A DNA stretch of 7,857 nt from positions 1 through 7,857 of the forward strand of contig JACQIJ010000016.1 of assembly GCA_016198545.1 (NCBI GenBank), in the 5' to 3' direction. Of this stretch, positions 1 to 5,890 are shown in pieces (position 1 is the first letter of the stretch; each line of letters begins with the position of its first letter). Origin of the DNA: Pseudomonadota bacterium (GTDB taxonomy: Bacteria > Pseudomonadota > Alphaproteobacteria > Micavibrionales > Micavibrionaceae). The position numbers and the translations under genes are program-made. The notes under the pieces were generated by a model. The model saw only the letters and a list, made by a program, of their open reading frames with translations. It searched no databases and was not told where the DNA came from.

Positions 1-498
1 GCCCCAGCGCAGGAAGGCGTAGCGTTCGCCGTTGCGCGCGAATTCGATCTCGACGTTTTGCTGGAAGGCCTTGGGCGAACCGAATTCGTCCACCATCACC
101 GAATGGTCGATGACCAGATCGACGGGAACCAGCGGGTTGATTTTCTGCGCGTCGCCGCCCAGCGCCTTCATCGCCTCGCGCATCGCGGCCAGATCGACCA
201 CGGCGGGCACGCCCGTGAAATCCTGCATCAGCACGCGGGCGGGGCGGTAGGCGACCTCATGTTCCTTTTTGCCCTTGTTGTCCAGCCACGCGGCGCAGGC
301 CTTGGCGTCGTCCGCGGTGACCGACGCGCCGTCCTCGAACCGCAGCAGGTTTTCCAGCAGCACTTTCATGGAAAAAGGCAGGCGGCCGATATCCCCTATT
401 TTCTTCCCCGCTTCCGGCAGGCTGAAATAATCGTACTCCTTGCCGTCTATTTTCAGGGTCTTGCGGGTTTTCAGGCTGTCCTGTCCGGTGCGCGTCAT
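1..498 (-). CDS. acnA: Aconitate hydratase (AcnA type), N-terminal part, cut by the window edge
   Basis: This is a partial gene: 166 N-terminal codons are visible and the rest lies beyond base 1. The product interconverts citrate and isocitrate in the TCA cycle through a [4Fe-4S] cluster in the cytoplasm. The reading starts MTRTGQDSLKTRKTL and shows blocks typical of AcnA/IRP-type aconitases: PFSMKVLLENLLR at residues 41-53, ARVLMQDFTGVPAVVDLAAM at 87-106, NPLVPVDLVIDHSV at 121-134, and ERYAFLRWG at the visible end. The three cluster cysteines and the C-terminal swivel domain lie outside the window; family members are near 890 residues. The ATG at 496-498 is preceded on its strand by AAAAGGA about 7 bases upstream, and a promoter at 539-566 fits this start. 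The gene is divergent from the ccm operon. Family assignment is firm; AcnA rather than another aconitase clade rests on the N-terminal motifs only. Confidence 0.95.
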   Translation of the reverse strand, partial: MTRTGQDSLKTRKTLKIDGKEYDYFSLPEAGKKIGDIGRLPFSMKVLLENLLRFEDGASVTADDAKACAAWLDNKGKKEHEVAYRPARVLMQDFTGVPAVVDLAAMREAMKALGGDAQKINPLVPVDLVIDHSVMVDEFGSPKAFQQNVEIEFARNGERYAFLRWG

Positions 499-505
499 GG
501 GGATG

Positions 506-512
506 TCCTTTT
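506..512 (-). promoter_or_regulatory. Ribosome binding site of acnA
   Basis: On the minus strand this reads AAAAGGA and ends 7 bases before the ATG at 498. It supports that start codon. Confidence 0.7.
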
Positions 513-538
513 GTGGTGGGGTTTATAAGCCGCTTGAA

Positions 539-566
539 ACTATAGCATTTTCCTATACCGGGACAA
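539..566 (-). promoter_or_regulatory. Probable sigma-70-type promoter of acnA
   Basis: On the minus strand there is a -35 box TTGTCC (561-566), a 16-base spacer, and a -10 box TATAGT (539-544) preceded by TGC, an extended -10 arrangement. Transcription would begin near base 532 and give a leader of about 35 bases before the acnA ATG. The match is good by eye, but no experiment supports it here. Confidence 0.6.
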
Positions 567-568
567 AC

Positions 569-586
569 AGGTTAACAAAAGGTTAA
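569..586. repeat. Direct repeat AGGTTAA x2 just upstream of the acnA -35 box
   Basis: AGGTTAA occurs at 569-575 and again at 580-586, with starts 11 bp apart, about one helical turn. The pair lies immediately upstream of the -35 box of the proposed acnA promoter. Two copies on the same helix face suggest a binding site for a regulator or activator, which is inference. The motif is short and AT-rich, so chance is possible. Confidence 0.4.
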
Positions 587-615
587 TATTCAGGCATGCA
601 AATACCTCGAAATCT

Positions 616-627
616 GACAAATTTGTC
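616..627. promoter_or_regulatory. 12-bp perfect palindrome, possible operator
   Basis: GACAAATTTGTC is a perfect palindrome about 50 bp upstream of the acnA -35 box. It could be an operator for a dimeric regulator of acnA or of a plus-strand transcript. No regulator is identified, and such a palindrome can occur by chance in AT-rich sequence. Confidence 0.3.
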
Positions 628-731
628 CTTATTCCTGCCACATTCCGGAGCGAAGATGAATTATAGGATTTAACGCTCCTTCTCTTTTGACTTAGGTTAC
701 ACAGCAAGACCAGCAAGCTTGCCAGTTTCCA

Positions 732-764
732 AAAGACCGCTGCCCTGATCCGGCAGCGGTTTTT
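732..764 (+). terminator. Strong Rho-independent terminator with no visible gene upstream
   Basis: The stem ACCGCTGCC (736-744) pairs perfectly with GGCAGCGGT (752-760) across a 7-base loop. A T-run (TTTTT to 764) follows and pairs back to the A-rich flank at 732-734. It is oriented to end plus-strand transcription. No coding region lies upstream on this strand, so it may end a small RNA within about 628-764, or be a relic of rearrangement. On the minus strand the following bases are TCTTTT, so weak bidirectional action is possible. Confidence 0.75.
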
Positions 765-814
765 CGTTGGGGTATTTTCAATCCAGAACGATTGCCTTGA
801 CTCATCGCAGATTT

Positions 815-1234
815 TTGGGCAGAAATCATATATCAATAAAAAGTTGTATTTACTTCATAATATATCTTTTAATTGTTTTATCCATTTTGGCTTTGACAGG
901 ATGTTCTTCCATCGTTGAAGGAACCAGTCAGGAAATCGTTATAAATACGAACCCCGAAGGAGCGAATTGCGAATTGATACGTGAGGGGATGCCTATAGGC
1001 CGCGTTAACCCAGCACCGGGAGCTGTGGTTGTCAAAAAGACGAAACACGACATAACGATTGTTTGCAATAAAGCTGGATATGAGGAAACAAAATATTTCA
1101 ATAAATCTGACGTGGCCGGAGCAACCTTTGGGAACATCGTTCTCGGAGGTGGCATTGGATGGGCCATCGACTCTGCCAGCGGCGCAGATAACAAATGCAC
1201 AAGCCCGGTTAACATTACACTCGTTAAAAAATAA
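815..1234 (+). CDS. Small lipoprotein with PEGA-like domain, unknown function; start uncertain
   Basis: This predicted lipoprotein has about 139 residues. A hydrophobic segment (IYFIIYLLIVLSILA) leads into the lipobox LTGC, so the Cys at about codon 30 should be lipidated and the protein anchored to a membrane facing the periplasm. The mature part begins SSIVEGTSQEIVINTNPEGA and resembles PEGA-type surface domains (a PxGA turn, then a Gly/Pro turn and a GYEE-like strand). A glycine-rich stretch, GNIVLGGGIGWAIDSASGA, follows. I recall similar small proteobacterial lipoproteins of unknown role. No ATG or GTG is in frame. TTG at 815 gives a conventional signal peptide with basic residues in front; TTG at 797 or 767 are alternatives, the last lying beside the terminator stem. 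None has a clear ribosome binding site. The gene is much AT-richer than its neighbours (about 25-43% G+C in the rows I counted), which suggests different ancestry. The reading frame is intact to the TAA. Confidence 0.7.
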   Translation: MGRNHISIKSCIYFIIYLLIVLSILALTGCSSIVEGTSQEIVINTNPEGANCELIREGMPIGRVNPAPGAVVVKKTKHDITIVCNKAGYEETKYFNKSDVAGATFGNIVLGGGIGWAIDSASGADNKCTSPVNITLVKK

Positions 1235-1256
1235 ACTGGTCTTTGTTTTACCTATC

Positions 1257-1354
1257 CCGTCATTGCGAAGAAGGGCGAAGCCTTGACGAAGCAATCCAGA
1301 ATCTTCTGAAAAGACTGGATTGCTTCGCCGCTTTCAGCGGCGAAGCAATGACGG
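1257..1354. repeat. Dispersed palindromic (REP/MITE-like) repeat element
   Basis: This 98-base element has terminal inverted repeats CCGTCATTGC (1257-1266) and GCAATGACGG (1345-1354). Inside are two further perfect hairpins: GAAGCAATCCAG (1288-1299) with CTGGATTGCTTC (1315-1326), whose loop adds TCTT/AAGA pairing, and GCCGCT (1327-1332) with AGCGGC (1336-1341). The whole can fold as a branched cruciform. The GTCATTGCGA...GCAATCCAG wording resembles dispersed intergenic palindromes I recall from many bacterial genomes. It lies 22 bases after the lipoprotein stop and about 80 bases before ccmA, where it could slow or end read-through or stabilise RNA. It encodes no protein. Confidence 0.75.
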
Positions 1355-1424
1355 ATCCGGTCGGTTTGAATTACGAAAATTCTTAAATTTCCCCTCCCAC
1401 CTTGCCCCACCGCGCCGCGGAAGG

Positions 1425-1429
1425 TAGGA
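1425..1429 (+). promoter_or_regulatory. Ribosome binding site of ccmA
   Basis: TAGGA, within AGGTAGGA at 1422-1429, ends 6 bases before the ATG at 1436 and supports that start. I see no convincing -35/-10 pair for the ccm operon between the palindromic repeat and this site. Confidence 0.55.
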
Positions 1430-1435
1430 ATCCTC

Positions 1436-2026
1436 ATGGCTGTTTTTTCGGGGCAAAGCCTGTCCTGCGTGCGCGGGCAGACCATCGTATTTGAAAACCT
1501 GTCCTTCACGGTCGGGGGCGGGGGCATTCTTGCGCTCTCCGGCGTGAACGGCGCGGGGAAAACGTCGCTGCTGCGCCTGATGGCGGGATTCCTGAAGCCC
1601 GCGGCGGGAACGCTTCTGTGGAATAACGAACCGTTCGATGCGCCGGAAGAAAAAATCCACTGGCTGGGCGTGGACAACGCGCTGAAGCCCGACCTGACGG
1701 TCCGGGAGAATCTGTCTTACTGGGCGCGCGGCGGCGATACGGATGCCGCGCTTGCGAAAATGGATATGTCCGCCTTCGCCCGCGCGCCGGCGCGCTACCT
1801 GTCCGCGGGGCAGAAACGCCGCGCCGCGCTGTGCCGCCTGTTCCTGTCGCCGCGGCCGTTGTGGCTTCTGGACGAACCGGCGAATTCCCTCGACGCGGCA
1901 AGCGAAAGCAAGCTGCACGCCCTTGTGAAGGAACACGCGGCGGGCGGCGGCATGGCCATCATTGCCACGCACAACCCGCAGGCATGGCATCCCGACAATA
2001 TTCTGAAGATAGGCGCCGCCGCATGA
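1436..2026 (+). CDS. ccmA: Haem exporter ATP-binding protein CcmA
   Basis: CcmA is the cytoplasmic ATPase of the CcmAB transporter. Its ATP hydrolysis drives release of holo-CcmE from CcmC/CcmD in cytochrome c maturation. The 196-residue product is a single ABC domain of normal length (about 200). Visible motifs are the Walker A GVNGAGKT at residues 36-43, the signature LSAGQ at 122-126, Walker B LWLLDE at 142-147, a D-loop ending SLD at 151-153, and the switch His in ATHN at H179. LSAGQKRR is characteristic of CcmA. The segment after the usual Q-loop reads LGVDNALKPDLTVRENL, which parallels alphaproteobacterial CcmA, although the GH I expect there is GV and no Gln is present. The ATG is supported by a ribosome binding site. 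The stop overlaps the ccmB start as ATGA. This is the first gene of the operon. Confidence 0.96.
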   Translation: MAVFSGQSLSCVRGQTIVFENLSFTVGGGGILALSGVNGAGKTSLLRLMAGFLKPAAGTLLWNNEPFDAPEEKIHWLGVDNALKPDLTVRENLSYWARGGDTDAALAKMDMSAFARAPARYLSAGQKRRAALCRLFLSPRPLWLLDEPANSLDAASESKLHALVKEHAAGGGMAIIATHNPQAWHPDNILKIGAAA

Positions 2027-2688
2027 GCCTGTTCGCCGACACATTCCGCCGCGACATCCGCCTCGGCCTGCGCCGGAAGGGTCAGATTTTGATGGCCCCC
2101 GTTTTCTTCATGATGGTCAGCGTCCTGTTCCCTCTGGCAATGGGGCCGGATCCTGTCGTCCTGAAACTGGCCGGGCCGGGGCTTCTGGCCGTGGCCGCGC
2201 TGCTGGCGGCGCTGCTGCCGCTCGATACGCTGTTCCGCGACGATGACGCCGACGGCACGATCGACCTGCTTTTGCTGTCGCCCGCGCCCTTGAGCCTTTA
2301 CGTCGCCGGCAAAACGGCGGCCTACTGGGTTCTGACCAGCCTGCCGCTGCTGGCCGTTGCCCCTTTAATGATGATCGTCCTCGACATGCCCCTGCGCATG
2401 GCCGGAATAACGCTATGCGCGCTTTTTCCCGTAACGTTTCTTCTTAATCTCGCCGGGCAAACGGGCGCCGCGCTCGCGCTGGGCACAAGGACGGGCAGCA
2501 TCCTTCTGGCCCTGCTGCTCATTCCGTTCTATATTCCCATACTGATATTCGGCGCATCGGCCATCGACCTTGCGCGCAACGGGCTCGATGCCGGAATGCC
2601 GCTGTTTTTGCTGTGGGCCCTGCTGGCCGTAGCCCTGCCCGCCGCGCCGCTGGCGACGGCGGCCATACTGAAAGGACTGAACGAATAA
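2023..2688 (+). CDS. ccmB: Haem exporter membrane protein CcmB
   Basis: CcmB is the inner-membrane permease partner of CcmA. The 221-residue product matches the family length of about 220. It starts with a short basic cytoplasmic segment (RRDIRLGLRRKG, residues 9-20) and has about six hydrophobic helices. Family landmarks are LPLDTLFRDDDADGTIDLLL followed by LSP in the first third, corresponding to the LF..D..DG.LE.LLLSP region of CcmB, and IPFYIPILIFGASA near residues 167-180, corresponding to the P..P.LIFG signature. The chosen ATG overlaps the ccmA stop (ATGA), which gives the standard length; longer in-frame readings would extend back through ccmA. The TAA shares a base with the ccmC ATG (TAATG), suggesting translational coupling. 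Confidence 0.95.
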   Translation: MSLFADTFRRDIRLGLRRKGQILMAPVFFMMVSVLFPLAMGPDPVVLKLAGPGLLAVAALLAALLPLDTLFRDDDADGTIDLLLLSPAPLSLYVAGKTAAYWVLTSLPLLAVAPLMMIVLDMPLRMAGITLCALFPVTFLLNLAGQTGAALALGTRTGSILLALLLIPFYIPILIFGASAIDLARNGLDAGMPLFLLWALLAVALPAAPLATAAILKGLNE

Positions 2689-3428
2689 TGAGCAACGCCC
2701 TGTTCGCACTCGCAAACCCCGCGCGCTTCCGCAAGGTCGGGATGCCTCTGTTGTGGGTTTCTTCCGCCGCCTCCGCCGCTCTGTTCGCCTGGGGGCTGTG
2801 GCTTGCGCTGCTCGCCTCGCCCGCCGACTATCTGCAGCAGGAAGCGGTGCGCATCATGTACATTCACGTCCCCGCCGCATGGATGGCGCTGGGAACGTAC
2901 AGCAGCCTCGCGTTCGCTGCGCTGTCGTTCCTCATCTGGCGGCATACGCTGGCCGGTCTTTACATCCGCGCGATGGCACCGGTCGGCGCTGCGTTCACGG
3001 CCATCTGCCTGATTACCGGATCCATATGGGGACAGCCGACATGGGGGACGTGGTGGGTGTGGGATGCGCGCCTGACCTCCGTGCTTGTACTGTTCTTTCT
3101 TTACGCGGGAATCATCGCGCTGGCCGACGCCTTTGAAAACCGCGAGCGTGGGCTGAAGGCCGCCGCCTGGCTGTCGCTTATCGGCATGGTCAACCTTCCC
3201 GTCATCAAGTTTTCCGTGGACTGGTGGAACACGCTGCACCAGCCGCCCAGCGTCAGCAGCTTCGCCCGTATGGTCGAACCCGCCGTGGACAAAAGCATGC
3301 TGACGCCGCTGCTGGCGATGGCCGGCGCCTACCTGTTCCTGTTCATCGCGCTGGCCGTGCTGCGCCTTGAAAGCGAAATCATGTCCCGGCGCATCGAAAG
3401 CGCGCGGATGAGGAGAAATCATGGCTGA
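2688..3428 (+). CDS. ccmC: Haem handling protein CcmC
   Basis: CcmC is the inner-membrane protein that, with CcmD, presents haem to CcmE and promotes its covalent attachment. The 246-residue product has about six membrane helices and the tryptophan-rich WWD signature WGQPTWGTWWVWD at residues 114-126, on a periplasmic loop. The two haem-ligand histidines of the family are present at H60 (IHVPAAW) and H184 (WWNTLHQPP), the same numbers as I recall for E. coli CcmC. The ATG at 2688 overlaps the ccmB stop by one base and is preceded by AAAGGA at 2671-2676. The 3' end overlaps ccmD by eight bases (ATGGCTGA). Nothing is missing, so the protein should be functional. Confidence 0.97.
   Translation: MSNALFALANPARFRKVGMPLLWVSSAASAALFAWGLWLALLASPADYLQQEAVRIMYIHVPAAWMALGTYSSLAFAALSFLIWRHTLAGLYIRAMAPVGAAFTAICLITGSIWGQPTWGTWWVWDARLTSVLVLFFLYAGIIALADAFENRERGLKAAAWLSLIGMVNLPVIKFSVDWWNTLHQPPSVSSFARMVEPAVDKSMLTPLLAMAGAYLFLFIALAVLRLESEIMSRRIESARMRRNHG
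3411..3415 (+). promoter_or_regulatory. Ribosome binding site of ccmD
   Basis: AGGAG lies 5 bases before the ATG at 3421, inside the end of ccmC. It fixes the start of this very small gene. Confidence 0.7.
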
Positions 3429-3546
3429 CGGAACCTATATCCATTTCGTGTGGGCGGCCTACGGCGTTACGGGGATCATCCTCGCCGCCATCGTCCTGAT
3501 GTCCATTCTGAAACATCGTTCCCTGAAAAAAGAAAATCCCGAATGA
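3421..3546 (+). CDS. ccmD: Haem exporter accessory protein CcmD (41 residues)
   Basis: CcmD is a tiny single-span membrane protein that joins CcmABC and is needed to release haem-loaded CcmE. The 41-residue product starts MADGTYIHFVWAAYGVTG, carrying the aromatic YIHFVWAAYG segment expected at the CcmD N-terminus. One membrane helix follows (about residues 12-30), then a basic cytoplasmic tail KHRSLKKENPE. It overlaps the end of ccmC by 8 bases and the start of ccmE by 4 bases (ATGA). A good AGGAG site precedes it. CcmD is poorly conserved in sequence, so position between ccmC and ccmE, length and topology are the main support. Confidence 0.9.
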   Translation: MADGTYIHFVWAAYGVTGIILAAIVLMSILKHRSLKKENPE

Positions 3547-4001
3547 CAAAAAAGCAACAGCGCATCTACGCCATCATCCTCGTCGTCACAGGAATTGCCG
3601 TGGCGGCGGCGCTGACCCTTTTCGCGCTGCGCGACAACGTGACATTCTTCTATACGCCGTCCGACATCATAGGCGCGAACGCGAAAAACATCGTAAAGGA
3701 CCGCCCGTTCCGCCTGGGCGGGCTCGTAATGTACGGAACCGTCGAACAGGACGGAAAACGCCTGCGCTTCATCGTCACCGATAACATGGAAGACATCGCA
3801 GTCGAATATGAAGGCGTCGTCCCGGCCCTGTTCCGCGAGGGGCAGGGGGTCGTCGCCGCCGGCACGCTGGATGAATCGGGCCTCTTCAGGGCCACAACGC
3901 TCATGGCAAAACATGATGAAAACTACATGCCTCCCGAAGTGGCGAAAGCCCTGAAGGAAAAAGGCGCGCCGCACGGCCGTGTGCCGGAAGAATATCCCTG
4001 A
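3543..4001 (+). CDS. ccmE: Periplasmic haem chaperone CcmE
   Basis: CcmE binds haem covalently through a histidine in the periplasm and carries it from CcmC to CcmF/CcmH. The 152-residue product has a basic N-terminus (MTKKQQR), one membrane anchor at about residues 8-29, and an OB-fold-like periplasmic domain. The haem-binding motif is intact: H124 in AKHDENYMPPEV, with Y128. Other family features are FFYTPSDI at 35-42, the RPFRLGGLVMYGTV strand at about 54-67 and the VEYEGVVPALFREGQGVVAAG region at about 87-107. The ATG at 3543 overlaps the ccmD stop; a longer in-frame reading from 3450 would run through ccmD and lacks a ribosome binding site. It is the usual His form, not the Cys variant described in some prokaryotes. 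Confidence 0.97.
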   Translation: MTKKQQRIYAIILVVTGIAVAAALTLFALRDNVTFFYTPSDIIGANAKNIVKDRPFRLGGLVMYGTVEQDGKRLRFIVTDNMEDIAVEYEGVVPALFREGQGVVAAGTLDESGLFRATTLMAKHDENYMPPEVAKALKEKGAPHGRVPEEYP

Positions 4002-4003
4002 CA

Positions 4004-5890
4004 ATGATTCCGGAACTCGGACATTTCTGCCTCATCCTCGCCCTTCTCTGCGCCGGCGTCCAGTCCTTCGTGCCGCAGCTTTCTGCGCGGGCAGCAAAGG
4101 CGCAATTCGTTTTCTGCGCCGCCGCCTTACTGTTGCTCGTCGTCTGTTATCTCGTTTCCGATCTCAGCGTCGTGAACGTTGTGAAGAACAGCCACACGCT
4201 CAAGCCCTTTCTCTACAAAATCAGCGGCGCGTGGGGCAACCACGAAGGGTCGATGCTCCTGTGGGTTGCGCTTTTATCCCTGTACGGCTTCCTCATGTCC
4301 GGCAGGGCGCCCGTAACGGCGGTCCGGACGCAGGGCCTGACGGGATTCGGTTTCCTGTCCTTTATCCTGCTGACATCCAACCCCTTCGGGCGCATTCACC
4401 CGCCGCCGGTGGACGGGAACGACCTGAACCCGCTTCTGCAGGACCCCGGCCTCGCGTTTCATCCTCCGCTTCTTTACATGGGCTATGTCGGCTTTTCCGT
4501 CGCCTTCAGCTTCGCCATTGCCGCGCTGCGCGAGGGAAAGATGGATCAGGCATGGGCGCGCGCCGTCAAGCCCTGGGTCCTGTTCGCCTGGACGGCCCTG
4601 ACCGCCGGAATCGGCCTCGGCTCATGGTGGGCTTATTACGAACTCGGCTGGGGCGGGTGGTGGTTCTGGGATCCGGTTGAAAACGCCTCCCTGATGCCGT
4701 GGCTGCTGGGGACGGCCCTGCTCCATTCCGTCATGGTGGTCAAAAAGCGCGAGGCATTGAAAAGATGGACGGCGCTTCTGGCCATCCTGACCTTCAGCCT
4801 GTCGATGCTGGGAACCTTCCTCGTGCGCTCCGGCGTCCTGACCTCCGTTCACGCCTTCGCGCTCGACCCCGCGCGCGGCATATTCATACTCGGACTGCTC
4901 GGGTTTTTCACGGGCGGCGCGCTTCTTCTGTATGCATTGCGCGCGCATCTTCTGTCGTCGGACGCAACCTTCGCCCCGGTCAGCCGCGAAAGCTCCCTCA
5001 TCCTCAACAACCTGTTCCTGGCGGTCATCGCCGCAACCGTTTTCACGGGGACGATGTACCCGCTCGTCCTGCAGGCCCTGAACGCGGGCGCGATTTCGGT
5101 CGGCCCGCCTTATTTCCACCGCACCGTCCTGCCGGTAGCCGTTCCGCTGATCGCGCTGATGGCCGCCGGGCCGTTCCTGCCGTGGAAAAAAGCCGAGATG
5201 CGCGGCGTCGCTCAAAAACTGAAACTGTCTTTCGCCGTTTCCGTTTGCGCGGCTCTCGCCGTTTTCGCCGCCGCTACGCCGCATCCCGGATTTTCTGCGC
5301 TCGGCATCGGACTTGCCGTCTGGCTGGTTACAGGAACTCTGGCGAAATGGGCCGCGCATGCGGGGCTGCCGGAACAAAGCTTGAAAAACGCGTGGCCGCG
5401 CATCAGGCACATGAAAGCCTCCCACTGGTGCCTTGCCCTGACCCATGCCGGGCTGGGCATCGCCATCGCCGGCATGATCGGAACAGGCCCGTGGACGCAG
5501 GAAAAACTCGAAGTGCTGGAAAAAGGGCAGACGATGGATATCGCAGGCTATGCGCTGACGCTCGAAGACGTCGCGCCCGCTTTCGGTCCCAATTACCGCG
5601 CCCTGCGCGGGCAGGTAAAAGTGACGCCGCCGGGCGGAAACGATTTCACACTTCATCCCGAAGGCCGCTATTACCCCGTTGCGGAAAAAACGACCGTCGA
5701 GGCCGCCATACGCACATCGTGGCGCAACGATATCTATATCGTCATCGGCGAACAGGACAGCGCGACGGAAGGATTCGCCGTGCACGCGTGGATTCACCCG
5801 CTTGTCCCCCTCCTGTGGCTGGGCTATACGGTCATGGTTCTGGGCGGGCTTATCGGACTGGCTGGAAGAAAAAATGAAAAAACCGGATAA
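4004..5890 (+). CDS. ccmF: Cytochrome c haem lyase subunit CcmF
   Basis: CcmF is the large inner-membrane core of the haem lyase, which receives haem from CcmE and, with CcmH and CcmI, attaches it to apocytochrome CXXCH motifs. The 628-residue product, slightly under the usual 640-660, has many membrane helices. The WWD domain covers about residues 206-223 (GSWWAYYELGWGGWWFWD), followed by PVENASLMPW. Four conserved histidines are visible: H153 (AFHPPLLYMG), H241 (ALLHSVMV), H283 (TSVHAFALDP) and H481 (ALTHAGLGIAI). They correspond to the P-haem and b-haem ligands of the family. A soluble periplasmic segment lies at about 498-595, with a final helix at about 596-620. The start is 2 bases after the ccmE stop. 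The end overlaps ccmG by 17 bases. Confidence 0.97.
   Translation: MIPELGHFCLILALLCAGVQSFVPQLSARAAKAQFVFCAAALLLLVVCYLVSDLSVVNVVKNSHTLKPFLYKISGAWGNHEGSMLLWVALLSLYGFLMSGRAPVTAVRTQGLTGFGFLSFILLTSNPFGRIHPPPVDGNDLNPLLQDPGLAFHPPLLYMGYVGFSVAFSFAIAALREGKMDQAWARAVKPWVLFAWTALTAGIGLGSWWAYYELGWGGWWFWDPVENASLMPWLLGTALLHSVMVVKKREALKRWTALLAILTFSLSMLGTFLVRSGVLTSVHAFALDPARGIFILGLLGFFTGGALLLYALRAHLLSSDATFAPVSRESSLILNNLFLAVIAATVFTGTMYPLVLQALNAGAISVGPPYFHRTVLPVAVPLIALMAAGPFLPWKKAEMRGVAQKLKLSFAVSVCAALAVFAAATPHPGFSALGIGLAVWLVTGTLAKWAAHAGLPEQSLKNAWPRIRHMKASHWCLALTHAGLGIAIAGMIGTGPWTQEKLEVLEKGQTMDIAGYALTLEDVAPAFGPNYRALRGQVKVTPPGGNDFTLHPEGRYYPVAEKTTVEAAIRTSWRNDIYIVIGEQDSATEGFAVHAWIHPLVPLLWLGYTVMVLGGLIGLAGRKNEKTG

Noticed and set aside
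647..679. Inverted repeat GGAGCG/CGCTCC with a 21-base loop
   Set aside because: A six-base stem with a large loop and no T-run is too weak to call a terminator or riboswitch.
687..692. TTGACT as a -35 box for a small RNA or the lipoprotein gene (also TTGACT at 797-802)
   Set aside because: No acceptable -10 box lies 15-19 bases downstream of either copy.
540..836. 98-codon minus-strand frame covering the acn upstream region
   Set aside because: It would read through the terminator hairpin and the acn promoter, has no ribosome binding site or family resemblance, and its composition looks non-coding.
1257..1354. CRISPR array
   Set aside because: The repeats are inverted and nested rather than regularly spaced direct repeats with spacers.
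1368..1382. Dyad GAATT-acgaa-AATTC upstream of ccmA as an operator or promoter
   Set aside because: The half sites are only five AT-rich bases, and no matching -35/-10 pair is seen; it could be chance.
1334..2044. 236-codon minus-strand frame over ccmA
   Set aside because: It is antisense to ccmA, runs into the palindromic repeat and has low-complexity Arg-rich content.
4622..5797. Long open frame of 391 codons on the minus strand inside ccmF
   Set aside because: It lies wholly opposite a clearly conserved gene, is rich in Arg, Gly and Gln as expected for a shadow frame in G+C-rich DNA, and shows no recognisable domain.
4699..5877. 392-codon plus-strand frame overlapping ccmF in another phase
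   Set aside because: Its Arg/Ala/Pro-rich translation is typical of an out-of-phase reading of ccmF, with no ribosome binding site and no motifs.
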